Virus record (IMG/VR): IMGVR_UViG_3300034121_000204 | Coordinates: 1 to 61,280 of that record | From: a virus | DNA length: 61,280 bases | Reading direction: 5' to 3' (one strand) | Part shown: piece after piece, positions 43,584-52,230 of the stretch | Numbering within the stretch: the stretch's first letter is position 1 | How the letters are laid out: every line of letters begins with the position of its first letter | The notes under the pieces: generated by a model | Told to the model about the DNA's origin: nothing | The model's database searches: none | The model's input: only the letters and a program-made list of their open reading frames with translations | Position numbers and translations under genes: made by a program

Positions 43584-43801
43584 TCAAAAGGTGGTGGTGT
43601 TGGTTTTGGTTCAAAAGGACTTAATGGTATATCTAATAAATAAGCGTATTGAGTTGGTGCAATGTCCGCTTCATCTTGCTCACTTAAAAATAAAAAATAT
43701 ACATCGTTAATATCTTGAACGAAATTAAAAAATGTATCAGCATCAAAGAATACACCTTGTAAATCTTCCGCTGTTTGGTTTGTTACTATTCTACCTTCCA
43801 T
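43580..43801 (-). CDS. Hypothetical acidic protein, 73 aa
   Basis: An acidic, aromatic protein (GVFFDADTFFNFVQDINDVY) with a proline-rich end (PLSPFEPKPTPPPFE). It overlaps the spanin by 4 bp and the receptor-binding protein by 1 bp. It could be a fibre chaperone or tip protein by position; no domain recognised. Confidence 0.6.
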   Translation of the reverse strand: MEGRIVTNQTAEDLQGVFFDADTFFNFVQDINDVYFLFLSEQDEADIAPTQYAYLLDIPLSPFEPKPTPPPFE

Positions 43802-46026
43802 TATATGTAACGTGTTTTTTGATTATTATAATTATTAAGTATTTGCGTAGCACTTAAATTTGTTGTATAAGCCTGTATTTGTGGCATTCTACCATTTAAA
43901 TAACCACTAAATCCATTTGCTAAAAATGTAGTTGCAGCAGTGTTAGCTCCTGTTCCACCAACATAAGTAGTTATTTCCTCAATGCCATTAGTGTAAAACT
44001 TAACTGTTGTTCCGTCGTAAGTTATTGCTAAATTATACCATGTATTTGTTGTTATTGTTTGAGTAATTTGATACCCACCATTAACATACCAACGTATTGT
44101 AGTAGGGTTTTGTCTTTGTAGCAATAACCAAGGATTTGCCGAACTTGTTCCATCTGCCATTTGGAAAACTCCTACACTCGATTGAGAGCCACTTATATAT
44201 ACCCAAAATTGAATAGTCCATTTTCCAGTTACATTAGCTAAAGCGTTTTTACTTAATGGAATTGATACATAATCATCAACCCCATCATATACTAAAACAC
44301 CTCCATTTGATGTGCTATAAGCAACACCGCCATTTAAAGTTCCATTATATCCATTTGAACTACTTATGTCAGTCCAAACTGTACCAGTTCCAGGATATGA
44401 CAATGAATTACCAGCATCTAAATTTAATATTTGATTTTCAATCATTTCCCTTCCTAAAGTTGTTTGAAATGCTTGTACTGCTGTGTAAAAGTTAGCTGCT
44501 TCGGTGTCAGTTAAACCGTCTCCTATTGAGGCAAAGGCACATTGTTTATTTGAGTAAAAATCTACGCTATTAGGAAGTACTTTTCTGGCACCTAAATAAA
44601 TATTTCCGTTTGGTAAATTATTGGTGTCATTAACAGTTATTGTATTTTGAGAAGCACCATTAAAATATAACTCTCTATCATTGCTACTTCTTTTTGTACC
44701 TAACCAAAAACCACGAGCATCTGTTGTTGTTGTAAATGCGCCGCCTCCAGTACTTCCAGCATAGTAATTAGATGCTGTTCTTATTTGATTATAAATTGAG
44801 CTACCGTCAAATACACCTATTTCAACTTGTGAACCAACTGTGAGTGTTCTTGAATAATAAGATAGATGATTTGTAGTATTGACAACTGTTTGTGCATTTA
44901 AAAAAGTATCAGCATAAGCATTTAATGGTGTCATTCCATTTGCTGAATGAGTCCACCCAGTTGCAAAAGTCAAGTTATAAGTACCTGGAGTCTTAAGATT
45001 GACAGCATGGCTAGAAGCCGTTCCCCCAACTATTGGGTATATAGCTTTGAACTTTGTCCAAATGTTATACCCTTTTAAGTCAGTTACCAAAGTATTAATG
45101 GCACTTTTTTGAGTGTTATCAGTTATTCCAGCAGCATCAATAAATGCTTGTGCATCTGGATCTGATACATATATTGAATAATAAGTGTTAATTTCTGTTT
45201 GAATTCCAGCTCTATCAGAGGCTCTATTAGTTGTGTAAATAATAGCTTCTTGTATTGTACCATTAAAATATGTATGAGTTAATTGACTATTATCATTTGC
45301 AATTGCTCTTACTATTAAATTATTTCTTCCAGCTGTACCAGTCACTAATGTACCATTTATAGCTTGACCTGCTGCTGTAGATGAACCATAAGCAAATTGT
45401 AAGTATTGAGTATTAATTACAGCCGAACCAGCTGCGCCCAATATTTCAAGTGATGCATTATTCTCATAATAAAATGAAGATCGACCAATCCTTGCGCCTA
45501 AACCAGCATCTTGAACAGAACCTGAACTATATGCTGTAATGGTTGTTGAACCATCCCAAGGACTTCCCCCACTACTAATTACATCATATTTATTAACTGA
45601 AATCAAAGTTAAACCAGTTGAACCAGTTATTTGTGTAAATCCTAATCTATCATTTGTACCATCAAAATCTAATGAAACCTTACCATTTGTTGTAATTAAA
45701 CTTCCACTTGAAACTATTTGTGGCTGTGCTGTTGCAGTTGCATTGGTAGCGTTTCTCGCATTTCCTGATTGGTCATACCACGTTGTAACAAAACCATTTC
45801 CAGCCCCACAAAATGTAAGCAAAGAAGCTGTATCTAAAACATTATTAACAAAACCAATATCTTGTACTGCATCATCAATTGACCTTCTTACTTGAATACA
45901 ATTACCTGTGTACGCAGAACGAAGTTTGCGTAATGAATAAGCTGCTGCTGCACCTGAATAAGTGTCAAGTAATAAAGATCCAACAGGTGCTTTCGGCATT
46001 AAAGAAATTAGACTGTAGTAGCTCAT
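43801..46026 (-). CDS. Receptor-binding protein with lectin-like domains, 741 aa
   Basis: The first 160 residues (YSLRKLRSAYTGNCIQVRRS, FVTTWYDQSGNARNA) match the concanavalin-like N-terminal part of arabinofuranosidase-B-type proteins. The last 200 residues form a LamG-like lectin domain (VWTDISSSNGYNGTLNG, YDGVDDYVSIPL). Two carbohydrate-binding folds fit a tail spike or fibre that binds host surface glycan. No glycosidase active site is obvious. It is partnered with the fibre gene 46028-47941. Confidence 0.75.
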   Translation of the reverse strand: MSYYSLISLMPKAPVGSLLLDTYSGAAAAYSLRKLRSAYTGNCIQVRRSIDDAVQDIGFVNNVLDTASLLTFCGAGNGFVTTWYDQSGNARNATNATATAQPQIVSSGSLITTNGKVSLDFDGTNDRLGFTQITGSTGLTLISVNKYDVISSGGSPWDGSTTITAYSSGSVQDAGLGARIGRSSFYYENNASLEILGAAGSAVINTQYLQFAYGSSTAAGQAINGTLVTGTAGRNNLIVRAIANDNSQLTHTYFNGTIQEAIIYTTNRASDRAGIQTEINTYYSIYVSDPDAQAFIDAAGITDNTQKSAINTLVTDLKGYNIWTKFKAIYPIVGGTASSHAVNLKTPGTYNLTFATGWTHSANGMTPLNAYADTFLNAQTVVNTTNHLSYYSRTLTVGSQVEIGVFDGSSIYNQIRTASNYYAGSTGGGAFTTTTDARGFWLGTKRSSNDRELYFNGASQNTITVNDTNNLPNGNIYLGARKVLPNSVDFYSNKQCAFASIGDGLTDTEAANFYTAVQAFQTTLGREMIENQILNLDAGNSLSYPGTGTVWTDISSSNGYNGTLNGGVAYSTSNGGVLVYDGVDDYVSIPLSKNALANVTGKWTIQFWVYISGSQSSVGVFQMADGTSSANPWLLLQRQNPTTIRWYVNGGYQITQTITTNTWYNLAITYDGTTVKFYTNGIEEITTYVGGTGANTAATTFLANGFSGYLNGRMPQIQAYTTNLSATQILNNYNNQKTRYI

Positions 46027-46027
46027 A

Positions 46028-47941
46028 TTATACTTCTGTTGTTACACCAATTGCATCCCATCTACTATCTGTTGAATTGTAAATTAATCCAACATAAGTT
46101 GTCTTGCTTATTACTGTTGTTGTAGGCAAAGTAACTCCAATTGCTCTATATCCTCCAGCACCAGATGTCCAAGTGATTCCTCTTGCAGTGCCATCATCTT
46201 TAATTCTTATCATTAATGCTTGACCTTGAACAGGACTTCCTGTAGGAGCTGCTAATGTTAATGCTGCTGCTTGCGCTGTTATAACTACTAAATCATTAGC
46301 TGATGTAGGTGTAACTGTTGCTGAACTTGTAACTGATTGAACATTTGGAGCTGCCGATAAAGTCCCCCCTGACAAAGTTAATCCAGTTCCTACACTAATT
46401 TCTTCCATTACTCCAGTTCCAGCAGTGCTTCTACCAATTAACTTATTAGTAGCCATTGAAGTGGATATAGTAGGAGAAACTCCTCCTGAAGAAGTTATTG
46501 GTCCTGTTGCACCAACCGAAGTTACTGTTCCTACATTCCAAGTCCTATCTACTGATAAATCTTGTGTTGTTCCATTTATTGTTAAGTTTCTTGAAGTAGG
46601 TACACCACCTAATCCGCTTAATGTTTGATCGCCTGTATTTGTACCAGATAATGTTATTCCGCTGTCTTTGATTATCTTACCAGTAGTGCCATCAAAAAAT
46701 GCTACATTATTGTTAGTTGAACTAGCAGGTCCAGTTACAGCCCCTACAATATTTTTCTGTATTGCATTCCAATAAGAACCAACTGTTGCTTGATTACCAC
46801 TTACTGTTCCATCAGTATTACAGATAAGCATATCTCCTACCTCAACATCAATACCTGATGCGCCACCTATTTTACCAGCAACACTTACAATATACATCCA
46901 TCCTGCATCAGCAGCAGGATAGTTAGGATTTGCAGAACAATCAATTACACCTTTATAAACAAGAGCGTTTGCATTTCCTAAAATATTATCAGCATAAGTC
47001 TTAACAGCATTCTGAGTAGGGTATAATGTATCGCTTGTGCCTAAAGATGTATTTGTAGATTTATTAGACACATTCTCAGGAGTATATCCTAATGCAGTTG
47101 CAATAGTTTTATTCTTCCATAGTTGAGTTGAACTCTCATAGATTAATGCGTCATTATTTGCCAATGTAGCTGGGTTAATGTACACGTTATGAAGCTCGTC
47201 AAGCTCCCATCCGTTCATTATCTTAACGTAAATCTTACCATTGTTAACGTGAGCATACTCAACATATCCTATTATGACAATATGACCTGTTGCACCTGTT
47301 GGCTTAACTTTAGTAATAGCACCTGGTATTGTTGGTGATAAATATAACACATCACCATCAGCCCAAGTTTCACCTTGCAAACTTCCAGTTGTGTTTATAT
47401 TTTCAATCTGACCAACTGTCATTATAAATCCTTCTTGATTTGTAGGTATCGTCTCAATAACAAGACCTAACGTGTCAGCTGAATTGTTGTCATTATTAGC
47501 TTGAGCATAAGCAACAGCCAATCTTTGACCTTGAGCACCTGATACTTTAACAACAGGATATGTAGCCTTTGTTAGTGTCGTATTCGGAGTAACCTTATTA
47601 ACTATTCTTGCTACTAAGTCAACACCGTTCTTCAGTATAACTGAACCACCTTTTAAGGTAGTTTCTGAACTTCCTAATGTATTATTCCATCTAGTAGTTC
47701 CTACTGCTGCTGTACCTGTTGGTAATACGTCTAAAGTTAATTGACCAGCCTTTAATTCGTATTCACCTAAATCAACATTTGTAGTAGCTCCTGTGTAGGG
47801 TACTCTATTTCCAACTAACTCAGCTCCAGTTATCTTTTTGCTTACATACGTAAGTCCACTAACTTCACTAACTTCAAGCAAATCAGTAGCTGCTACATTG
47901 GCCGCTTTTGCAGGTAATTGACTTATTTTTATTTGTGCCAT
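46028..47941 (-). CDS. Tail fibre protein, 637 aa
   Basis: The start MAQIKISQLPAKAANVAATD is the typical anchor of Bacteroidetes phage fibres. It is followed by beta-rich and low-complexity Gly/Thr/Ser repeats (for example VGTVTSVGATGPITSSGGVS and ITLSGTNTGDQTLSGLGG) that form a long fibre shaft. The C-terminal part ends in a beta domain. It lies just before the receptor-binding gene and follows the small spike-base-like gene. Confidence 0.8.
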   Translation of the reverse strand: MAQIKISQLPAKAANVAATDLLEVSEVSGLTYVSKKITGAELVGNRVPYTGATTNVDLGEYELKAGQLTLDVLPTGTAAVGTTRWNNTLGSSETTLKGGSVILKNGVDLVARIVNKVTPNTTLTKATYPVVKVSGAQGQRLAVAYAQANNDNNSADTLGLVIETIPTNQEGFIMTVGQIENINTTGSLQGETWADGDVLYLSPTIPGAITKVKPTGATGHIVIIGYVEYAHVNNGKIYVKIMNGWELDELHNVYINPATLANNDALIYESSTQLWKNKTIATALGYTPENVSNKSTNTSLGTSDTLYPTQNAVKTYADNILGNANALVYKGVIDCSANPNYPAADAGWMYIVSVAGKIGGASGIDVEVGDMLICNTDGTVSGNQATVGSYWNAIQKNIVGAVTGPASSTNNNVAFFDGTTGKIIKDSGITLSGTNTGDQTLSGLGGVPTSRNLTINGTTQDLSVDRTWNVGTVTSVGATGPITSSGGVSPTISTSMATNKLIGRSTAGTGVMEEISVGTGLTLSGGTLSAAPNVQSVTSSATVTPTSANDLVVITAQAAALTLAAPTGSPVQGQALMIRIKDDGTARGITWTSGAGGYRAIGVTLPTTTVISKTTYVGLIYNSTDSRWDAIGVTTEV

Positions 47942-47945
47942 CTTA

Positions 47946-48074
47946 TTATTCTATTTCTCTGTAATCACCATTTTCAGTAACTCTGTAATCACCATTCTCT
48001 GTAACTCTTAAAAAAAAGTTAACAAGGCTTTTACCAACTCCTTTTATAACATTATTTATTGCTATCTGTATCAT
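47946..48074 (-). CDS. Tiny protein with tandem RVTENGDY repeat, 42 aa
   Basis: Translated on the minus strand from ATG at 48074, it contains two adjacent copies of RVTENGDY (about residues 23-30 and 31-38). The repeat is encoded by near-identical DNA near 47951-48007. It sits between the fibre and the spike-base-like gene and is a plausible minor tail peptide. Confidence 0.5.
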   Translation of the reverse strand: MIQIAINNVIKGVGKSLVNFFLRVTENGDYRVTENGDYREIE

Positions 48075-48075
48075 A

Positions 48076-48339
48076 TTACCATATTGCTACAATATTGTCA
48101 GCATCAGTTCCAGTATCAAAAACTCTAATAACTTGCACTGGAAACCATGTACCATCTTGTACATTAAAAAATGTTACGTCATCACCAGCCTCTGTCAATA
48201 CTCTAATATCACCTCCAGTACCAATGTAAAGAACGCAAGGCCATACTTGATTCTCTTGACCTCCAACGAAATAGATATTGTTAGTATCACTAGGTGTAAC
48301 AGCTTGTGCTCTGTGCCCTTGTAATTTTAAATTTGCCAT
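48076..48339 (-). CDS. Spike-base-like small tail protein, 87 aa
   Basis: The pattern QAVTPSDTNNIYFVGGQENQ, LYIGTGGDIRVLTEAGDDV and a closing VQVIRVFDTGTDADNIVAI resembles small spike-base proteins of the RCAP_Rcc01079 type found in tail-tip gene sets. It would sit at the base of the receptor-binding structure. It lies 2 bp before the tiny repeat gene. Confidence 0.6.
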   Translation of the reverse strand: MANLKLQGHRAQAVTPSDTNNIYFVGGQENQVWPCVLYIGTGGDIRVLTEAGDDVTFFNVQDGTWFPVQVIRVFDTGTDADNIVAIW

Positions 48340-48341
48340 TA

Positions 48342-48605
48342 TTAACTTTTTTTAGTGCTTTTACCATTTGCTCCATTACGACCTCTATTAGTCGATGGAT
48401 TTTCTTTTACAAATTTACCATTTTTTTTCTTACTCATGTCAGGGCCGCCCTTTCCATACAAATCAGCCTCTCTTCTTACCTTCACGTGTTCAGCTCTGTA
48501 CTTCTTTCGCTCAGGAGTAGCGTTCAACTCTCTCTGATATTCACGCCTCTTCTCAGCAGCCTTTGGATTCTCTGCGTAGTATTTTGATGTCTTACTGTTT
48601 CCCAT
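48342..48605 (-). CDS. Small basic protein, 87 aa
   Basis: A lysine/arginine-rich helical start (YYAENPKAAEKRREYQRELN) followed by YGKGGPDMSKKKNGKFVKE and a basic tail (GANGKSTKKS). Similar small proteins occur in phages and some large DNA viruses. It may bind nucleic acid in the particle. It overlaps the next gene by 14 bp. Confidence 0.6.
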   Translation of the reverse strand: MGNSKTSKYYAENPKAAEKRREYQRELNATPERKKYRAEHVKVRREADLYGKGGPDMSKKKNGKFVKENPSTNRGRNGANGKSTKKS

Positions 48606-48984
48606 ATCTTGATGTTTTCTTAGCTATCTTCTTAGGCTGCGGAACAACCGATCCTACACCACCACCCTCACGTTTTGCTCTTGTGGTAGCTGCGTACTCT
48701 GCGTTACTTAACGCTGAAATCGCCTTCTTAGGTAAGTACCTTTCACCAGTCTCCTTGCTCGGCTTACCACTTTTCGTGCCCCACTCTTGCTTTGTCCATT
48801 TGGACAGGCTGTTGTCAGAGGACTTCTTGCCTGAGTATTTACCACCTGCCTCTTTATACTTAGCGACAGCCAATTGTGCCTTCCTAGCTGACCACTGGCC
48901 TGCGTCACCACCCTTTGTGCCTGACTTAACGCTAGACACAATGCGACTCCATAAAGCTGGATTGGATTTTTTAGCGGTTTGCAT
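48592..48984 (-). CDS. DUF5872-like basic protein, 130 aa
   Basis: The block LSKWTKQEWGTKSGKPSKET followed by GERYLPKKAISALSNAEYAA matches a short domain I know as DUF5872, found in phages and giant viruses. The protein is very basic. It is likely a packaged or nucleic-acid-binding protein, but its biochemical role is unknown. Confidence 0.65.
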   Translation of the reverse strand: MQTAKKSNPALWSRIVSSVKSGTKGGDAGQWSARKAQLAVAKYKEAGGKYSGKKSSDNSLSKWTKQEWGTKSGKPSKETGERYLPKKAISALSNAEYAATTRAKREGGGVGSVVPQPKKIAKKTSRYGKQ

Positions 48985-49480
48985 TTTTAGATAATTTTAT
49001 ACCTTTCTCTATGTTTCTTTCAGTTCTTTTGTTTACTCTTTCAGATACTATAGGATTGGTTAATTCTCTGTTTGATTTTTCTTTATACTTCCAATTTTTA
49101 CCTCTTGAAACTAATTTTGTTTTTTCTCTAAATCCTTGTAATTCTGGATTGCTTTTATATTCTTCAAGTTCTTTATATGTTGAACTATGACTTTTTCGCT
49201 TATAAAACTTACCTGTCTTTTCACTAACGCTTACACCATGATATAAAGACTTATTTAATTCTGGCTCATAAGTTTCATAAAACATAGGATTTTCTTTATT
49301 CTGAGCTTCATTAAAATCTTTTGGTTTTCCAGAATCTTTCCAATACCTCTTCATCGCATATTCTTTCTCATTAGTTTGAGATAGATTAGGAGGTAATGAT
49401 TCTTTAAAATTTTTATATCTCTTCTTACCAAAGAAGTCTATATCATTATTCTTGAATGGTATTTTATCGTAATTATTCAT
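48971..49480 (-). CDS. Basic hypothetical protein, 169 aa
   Basis: A lysine-rich, mostly helical protein. The segments KRYWKDSGKPKDFNEAQNKE and LYHGVSVSEKTGKFYKRKSH recur in phages of Bacteroidetes near such basic genes. No enzyme motif. It overlaps its downstream neighbour by 14 bp. Virion association is likely from the operon. Confidence 0.6.
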   Translation of the reverse strand: MNNYDKIPFKNNDIDFFGKKRYKNFKESLPPNLSQTNEKEYAMKRYWKDSGKPKDFNEAQNKENPMFYETYEPELNKSLYHGVSVSEKTGKFYKRKSHSSTYKELEEYKSNPELQGFREKTKLVSRGKNWKYKEKSNRELTNPIVSERVNKRTERNIEKGIKLSKNANR

Positions 49481-49482
49481 AA

Positions 49483-49785
49483 CTAGCTTCCTTTAATCCA
49501 TTTCTTACTAGGTGATGCTGTTTTAGATGGACTCCACTTAACCTTGTCAGCCCAATATGCAGCAGACATCTTACCCTTATCGATATTCTTTGCGTGACGG
49601 CTCTTGAAAGCCTCACGTTGGCCGACTGTCTGGTTGGTCTTTACACCTTGCTGACCAAAACGTATCGTCTTAATCTGATCACCTTCCTTAGCCACAACAA
49701 TATGACTCTTGGTCGGATGACTAGGAGTTCGCTTGGGCTTATTAAATCCCTCAACACCAGCTCGTTCTAATCGAGAGTCTTTCAT
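49483..49785 (-). CDS. Basic protein, DUF6321-like, 100 aa
   Basis: The blocks RLERAGVEGFNKPKRTPSH and VVAKEGDQIKTIRFGQQGV, with AKNIDKGKMSAAYWADKVKW near the end, recur in cyanophages, pelagiphages and some large viruses. I recall the family as DUF6321 but am not certain of the number. It is very basic and may bind nucleic acid. Confidence 0.6.
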   Translation of the reverse strand: MKDSRLERAGVEGFNKPKRTPSHPTKSHIVVAKEGDQIKTIRFGQQGVKTNQTVGQREAFKSRHAKNIDKGKMSAAYWADKVKWSPSKTASPSKKWIKGS

Positions 49786-49925
49786 TTCATCTTTTTAACT
49801 GCTGGAGTCTTCTTCTTACCGTACTCTTTCAAACGCTCTTGCATTGATTCAGATTTCTCATGCTTAGCTTTTGCCATCTTTGATGGATAAACCTCTTTGG
49901 TTTTCTTTTCTACGATCTTTTTCAT
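49782..49925 (-). CDS. Tiny lysine-rich protein, 47 aa
   Basis: Translated from ATG at 49925: MKKIVEKKTKEVYPSKMAKA, then a helical KHEKSESMQERLKEY and a basic tail. It overlaps the next gene by 4 bp (ATGA). It starts the cluster of basic late proteins next to the divergent promoter. No family recognised. Confidence 0.55.
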   Translation of the reverse strand: MKKIVEKKTKEVYPSKMAKAKHEKSESMQERLKEYGKKKTPAVKKMK

Positions 49926-49946
49926 AATTTTGTTTTTACAAATATA
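49925..49946. promoter_or_regulatory. Divergent -7 boxes between basic cluster and plus-strand island
   Basis: TAATTTTG (49925-49932) reads on the plus strand and TATATTTG (49939-49946) on the minus strand. They face opposite genes starting at 49952 and 49925. Neither has a good TTG at -33. The interlock suggests mutually affecting transcription. Confidence 0.4.
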
Positions 49947-49951
49947 ATAAA

Positions 49952-50464
49952 ATGATTCCTAAAGTTAAAAAGAAATTAAGGCCAAGAAAAGAAAAGACAT
50001 ACGACAGAAGATTCACAGAGTATGACTTCTTGAAGAACTGGACTATTATAAGAAAGTGGGCTATAATCAATTACGAACTCAAGTCACTTGCAGAGCTAGA
50101 AACAATACTGTTCTTGTACTCAGAGAAACTATTCACACGTACTCAATTTAAAGAGCACTCAAATTACATGTCTTGGGATAAGAACAGATTCAATAAACTG
50201 CTTAAAGAAGGTTGGATTTATATTTGGAGACACAGAAGTACTCACGAGACACACCTATACGAAGTGTCGTTTAAAGGAAAGAAGATGGTGAACACCATCT
50301 ATAAAAAATTGCTAGGGCTAGAACCTATCCCTGAATCACCAAGGAGAAATAAGGTATTTAAAAATAACGCACCATTCTCTCATAAGACGCTAGCCATAGC
50401 AATTAAAAAACATAATCAAGAACTTAAAGAACGCAAACTACGTCCTTCTCTTGAATTACAGTAA
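49952..50464 (+). CDS. Putative winged-helix regulator (plus-strand island), 170 aa
   Basis: The only plus-strand gene inside the 40-kb late block. The middle (AELETILFLYSEKLFTRTQF followed by KEHSNYMSWDKNRFNKLLKE) reads as a winged-helix pattern, with GWIYIWRHRSTHETHLYEVS as the wing. The first 20 and last 30 residues are basic. The 3' end overlaps groES antisense by 41 bp. It may regulate late transcription; family not recognised by me. Confidence 0.6.
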   Translation: MIPKVKKKLRPRKEKTYDRRFTEYDFLKNWTIIRKWAIINYELKSLAELETILFLYSEKLFTRTQFKEHSNYMSWDKNRFNKLLKEGWIYIWRHRSTHETHLYEVSFKGKKMVNTIYKKLLGLEPIPESPRRNKVFKNNAPFSHKTLAIAIKKHNQELKERKLRPSLELQ

Positions 50465-50681
50465 AGCGAGTATCACCTATCAATACGTCATGACCTGCCG
50501 CCTTGTCAAAGTATACTACGCTATCCTCAGTCATGCCCTGAACTAGTGGACCTGCCTTTACAACTTTAGCTTTATGATACCTTAGCTCACGCTTGTCATC
50601 CATAGTCATTATCAGACCTAATTTATTCTCTGCCTTATCAGCTATACGCTCGATAATAATGAACTTATTTAGAACCTTCAT
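50424..50681 (-). CDS. groES: GroES-like cochaperonin, 85 aa
   Basis: A single-barrel GroES pattern: LNKFIIIERIADKAENKLGL with a mobile loop of about 12 residues carrying the hydrophobic GLIM (normally G-I-V-L), a central HKAKVVKAGPLVQG and a closing KDVVCVL. At 85 aa it is about ten residues shorter than bacterial GroES. It follows groEL with a 17 bp overlap, the reverse of the usual groES-groEL order. It would cap the phage GroEL ring during capsid or enzyme folding. Confidence 0.75.
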   Translation of the reverse strand: MKVLNKFIIIERIADKAENKLGLIMTMDDKRELRYHKAKVVKAGPLVQGMTEDSVVYFDKAAGHDVLIGDTRFTVIQEKDVVCVL

Positions 50682-52221
50682 AATCTCTTACGTTTGTTAT
50701 AATAGCGTTAGTACTCATAATTGTTGTAGCAACTGATACAGCGTTCAATAGTGCGTTCTTAGTGACTTTCGTTGGATCGATGATGCCAAGCTTTATCATG
50801 TCACCGTACTGCTCTCCTTTTACGTCATACCCACATCCATGAGGCCTAGCATCTAGTATCTCGTCACTATTCTTGCCGGCATTTGTGACAATTTGCCTAA
50901 ATGGTGCTTGTAACGCATCAATCATTATATCATTTGCCGCATTAGTTCTAGCTAGGTCGTAACTAGCATCCAACAACGCTACACCACCACCAGGCAATAT
51001 ACCATCCTCTAACGCAGCTTGAACAGCACACACAGCATCGTCAATTCTGTCCTTCTTCTCCTTCTGCTCAATGTCACTCAATGCGCCAACATAGATGACA
51101 CCAACACCACCAGATAGATTTGCAATTCGCTCGTTCAAGAAGTTCTTCTCATCGTCACTTGTAGACTCTCCACGCATCTCCTTCAATTCATCAACCCTGT
51201 TACTAATAGCATCTTCTCTTGAAGCCATGTGCATGAATACCGTCATACCCTTGCTAACAATAACCTTTGACGCTCTACCCAAATGGTCTAAGTCAATTAA
51301 CGATAAGTCATCACCAGTGTCCTCAGAGTAATACACACCACCTAGAGCGACAGCCAAGTCCTCCAACAAGTCTTTCTTTCTGTAACCAAATGACGGAGGC
51401 ATAATGGCACATGCCTTAATCTTACCTGCCGCAACGTTCGCATTCAATGTGTTCAACGCATTCTGACCTAACTCGCCAATGATCAACAACGACTTCTGCT
51501 GCGTTACTATTGGTATTAATATACGCTCTAAGTTCTGGATGTTGTTTATCTCGTGGTCAGTTATCAAGATATATGGATTGTCTAACACACACTCTTGCTT
51601 CTTATGGTCATTGATGAATAGCCTTGAGGAATATCCCCTGTCTATCTTCATTCCCTTAATTATCTCAACATACGTTGATGTCGTCATGCTATTCTCAACT
51701 GTAACCATGTCAACCTCACTGAAAGCATCAGCAATCATCTTACCAACCTCCTTGTCGTTGTTAGCACTGATAGTAGCTACGTCAACAAGCTTCTTGCCGC
51801 TTAACTTCTTTGATTTTTTGTCAAGTTTACCAACAATGTTGTTGGTAATTTTGTTAATCTCACGAATCACCTCAGTTATATTTTCGTTTTCAGATAAGTA
51901 CTTATCTGAAGCGTCAATAATAGCCTCAGCTAACACAATACTTGTCGTTGTACCATCACCTGCAACAGTAGCAGTACGCTCTGCCGCCTGACGCATCATC
52001 ATTACTGCCAAATTTTCAGTCGGATCGTACAAATTGATCGACTTAGCAACAGTAACACCGTCCTTCGTAACAGTTAAACCACCAATATGCTGCTCTGATT
52101 CAATTAAGACTGTACGCCCTCTAGCTCCTAACGTACTTTTTACTGCTCCAGCTATCTTCTTGATGCCTTTCTTGAGCTTTTTTTGGCCATTATCGCCAAA
52201 ATGGATCTCTTTTACTATCAT
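50665..52221 (-). CDS. groEL: Chaperonin GroEL
   Basis: Full-length chaperonin (518 aa from the ATG at 52221; the frame extends 13 residues upstream). Equatorial ATP site: TVAGDGTTTSIVLAEAI (about 85-101, with the key aspartate 89) and EKKDRIDDAVCAVQAALEDG with the hydrolysis aspartate, then LPGGGVALLD. The apical domain keeps IDRGYSSRLFIND and DNPYILITDHEI. The C-terminal GGM repeat of bacterial GroEL is missing. Phage GroELs fold capsid or other phage proteins. It is expressed from its own promoter and coupled to groES. Confidence 0.95.
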   Translation of the reverse strand: MIVKEIHFGDNGQKKLKKGIKKIAGAVKSTLGARGRTVLIESEQHIGGLTVTKDGVTVAKSINLYDPTENLAVMMMRQAAERTATVAGDGTTTSIVLAEAIIDASDKYLSENENITEVIREINKITNNIVGKLDKKSKKLSGKKLVDVATISANNDKEVGKMIADAFSEVDMVTVENSMTTSTYVEIIKGMKIDRGYSSRLFINDHKKQECVLDNPYILITDHEINNIQNLERILIPIVTQQKSLLIIGELGQNALNTLNANVAAGKIKACAIMPPSFGYRKKDLLEDLAVALGGVYYSEDTGDDLSLIDLDHLGRASKVIVSKGMTVFMHMASREDAISNRVDELKEMRGESTSDDEKNFLNERIANLSGGVGVIYVGALSDIEQKEKKDRIDDAVCAVQAALEDGILPGGGVALLDASYDLARTNAANDIMIDALQAPFRQIVTNAGKNSDEILDARPHGCGYDVKGEQYGDMIKLGIIDPTKVTKNALLNAVSVATTIMSTNAIITNVRDYEGSK

Positions 52222-52230
52222 TTTATTGTA

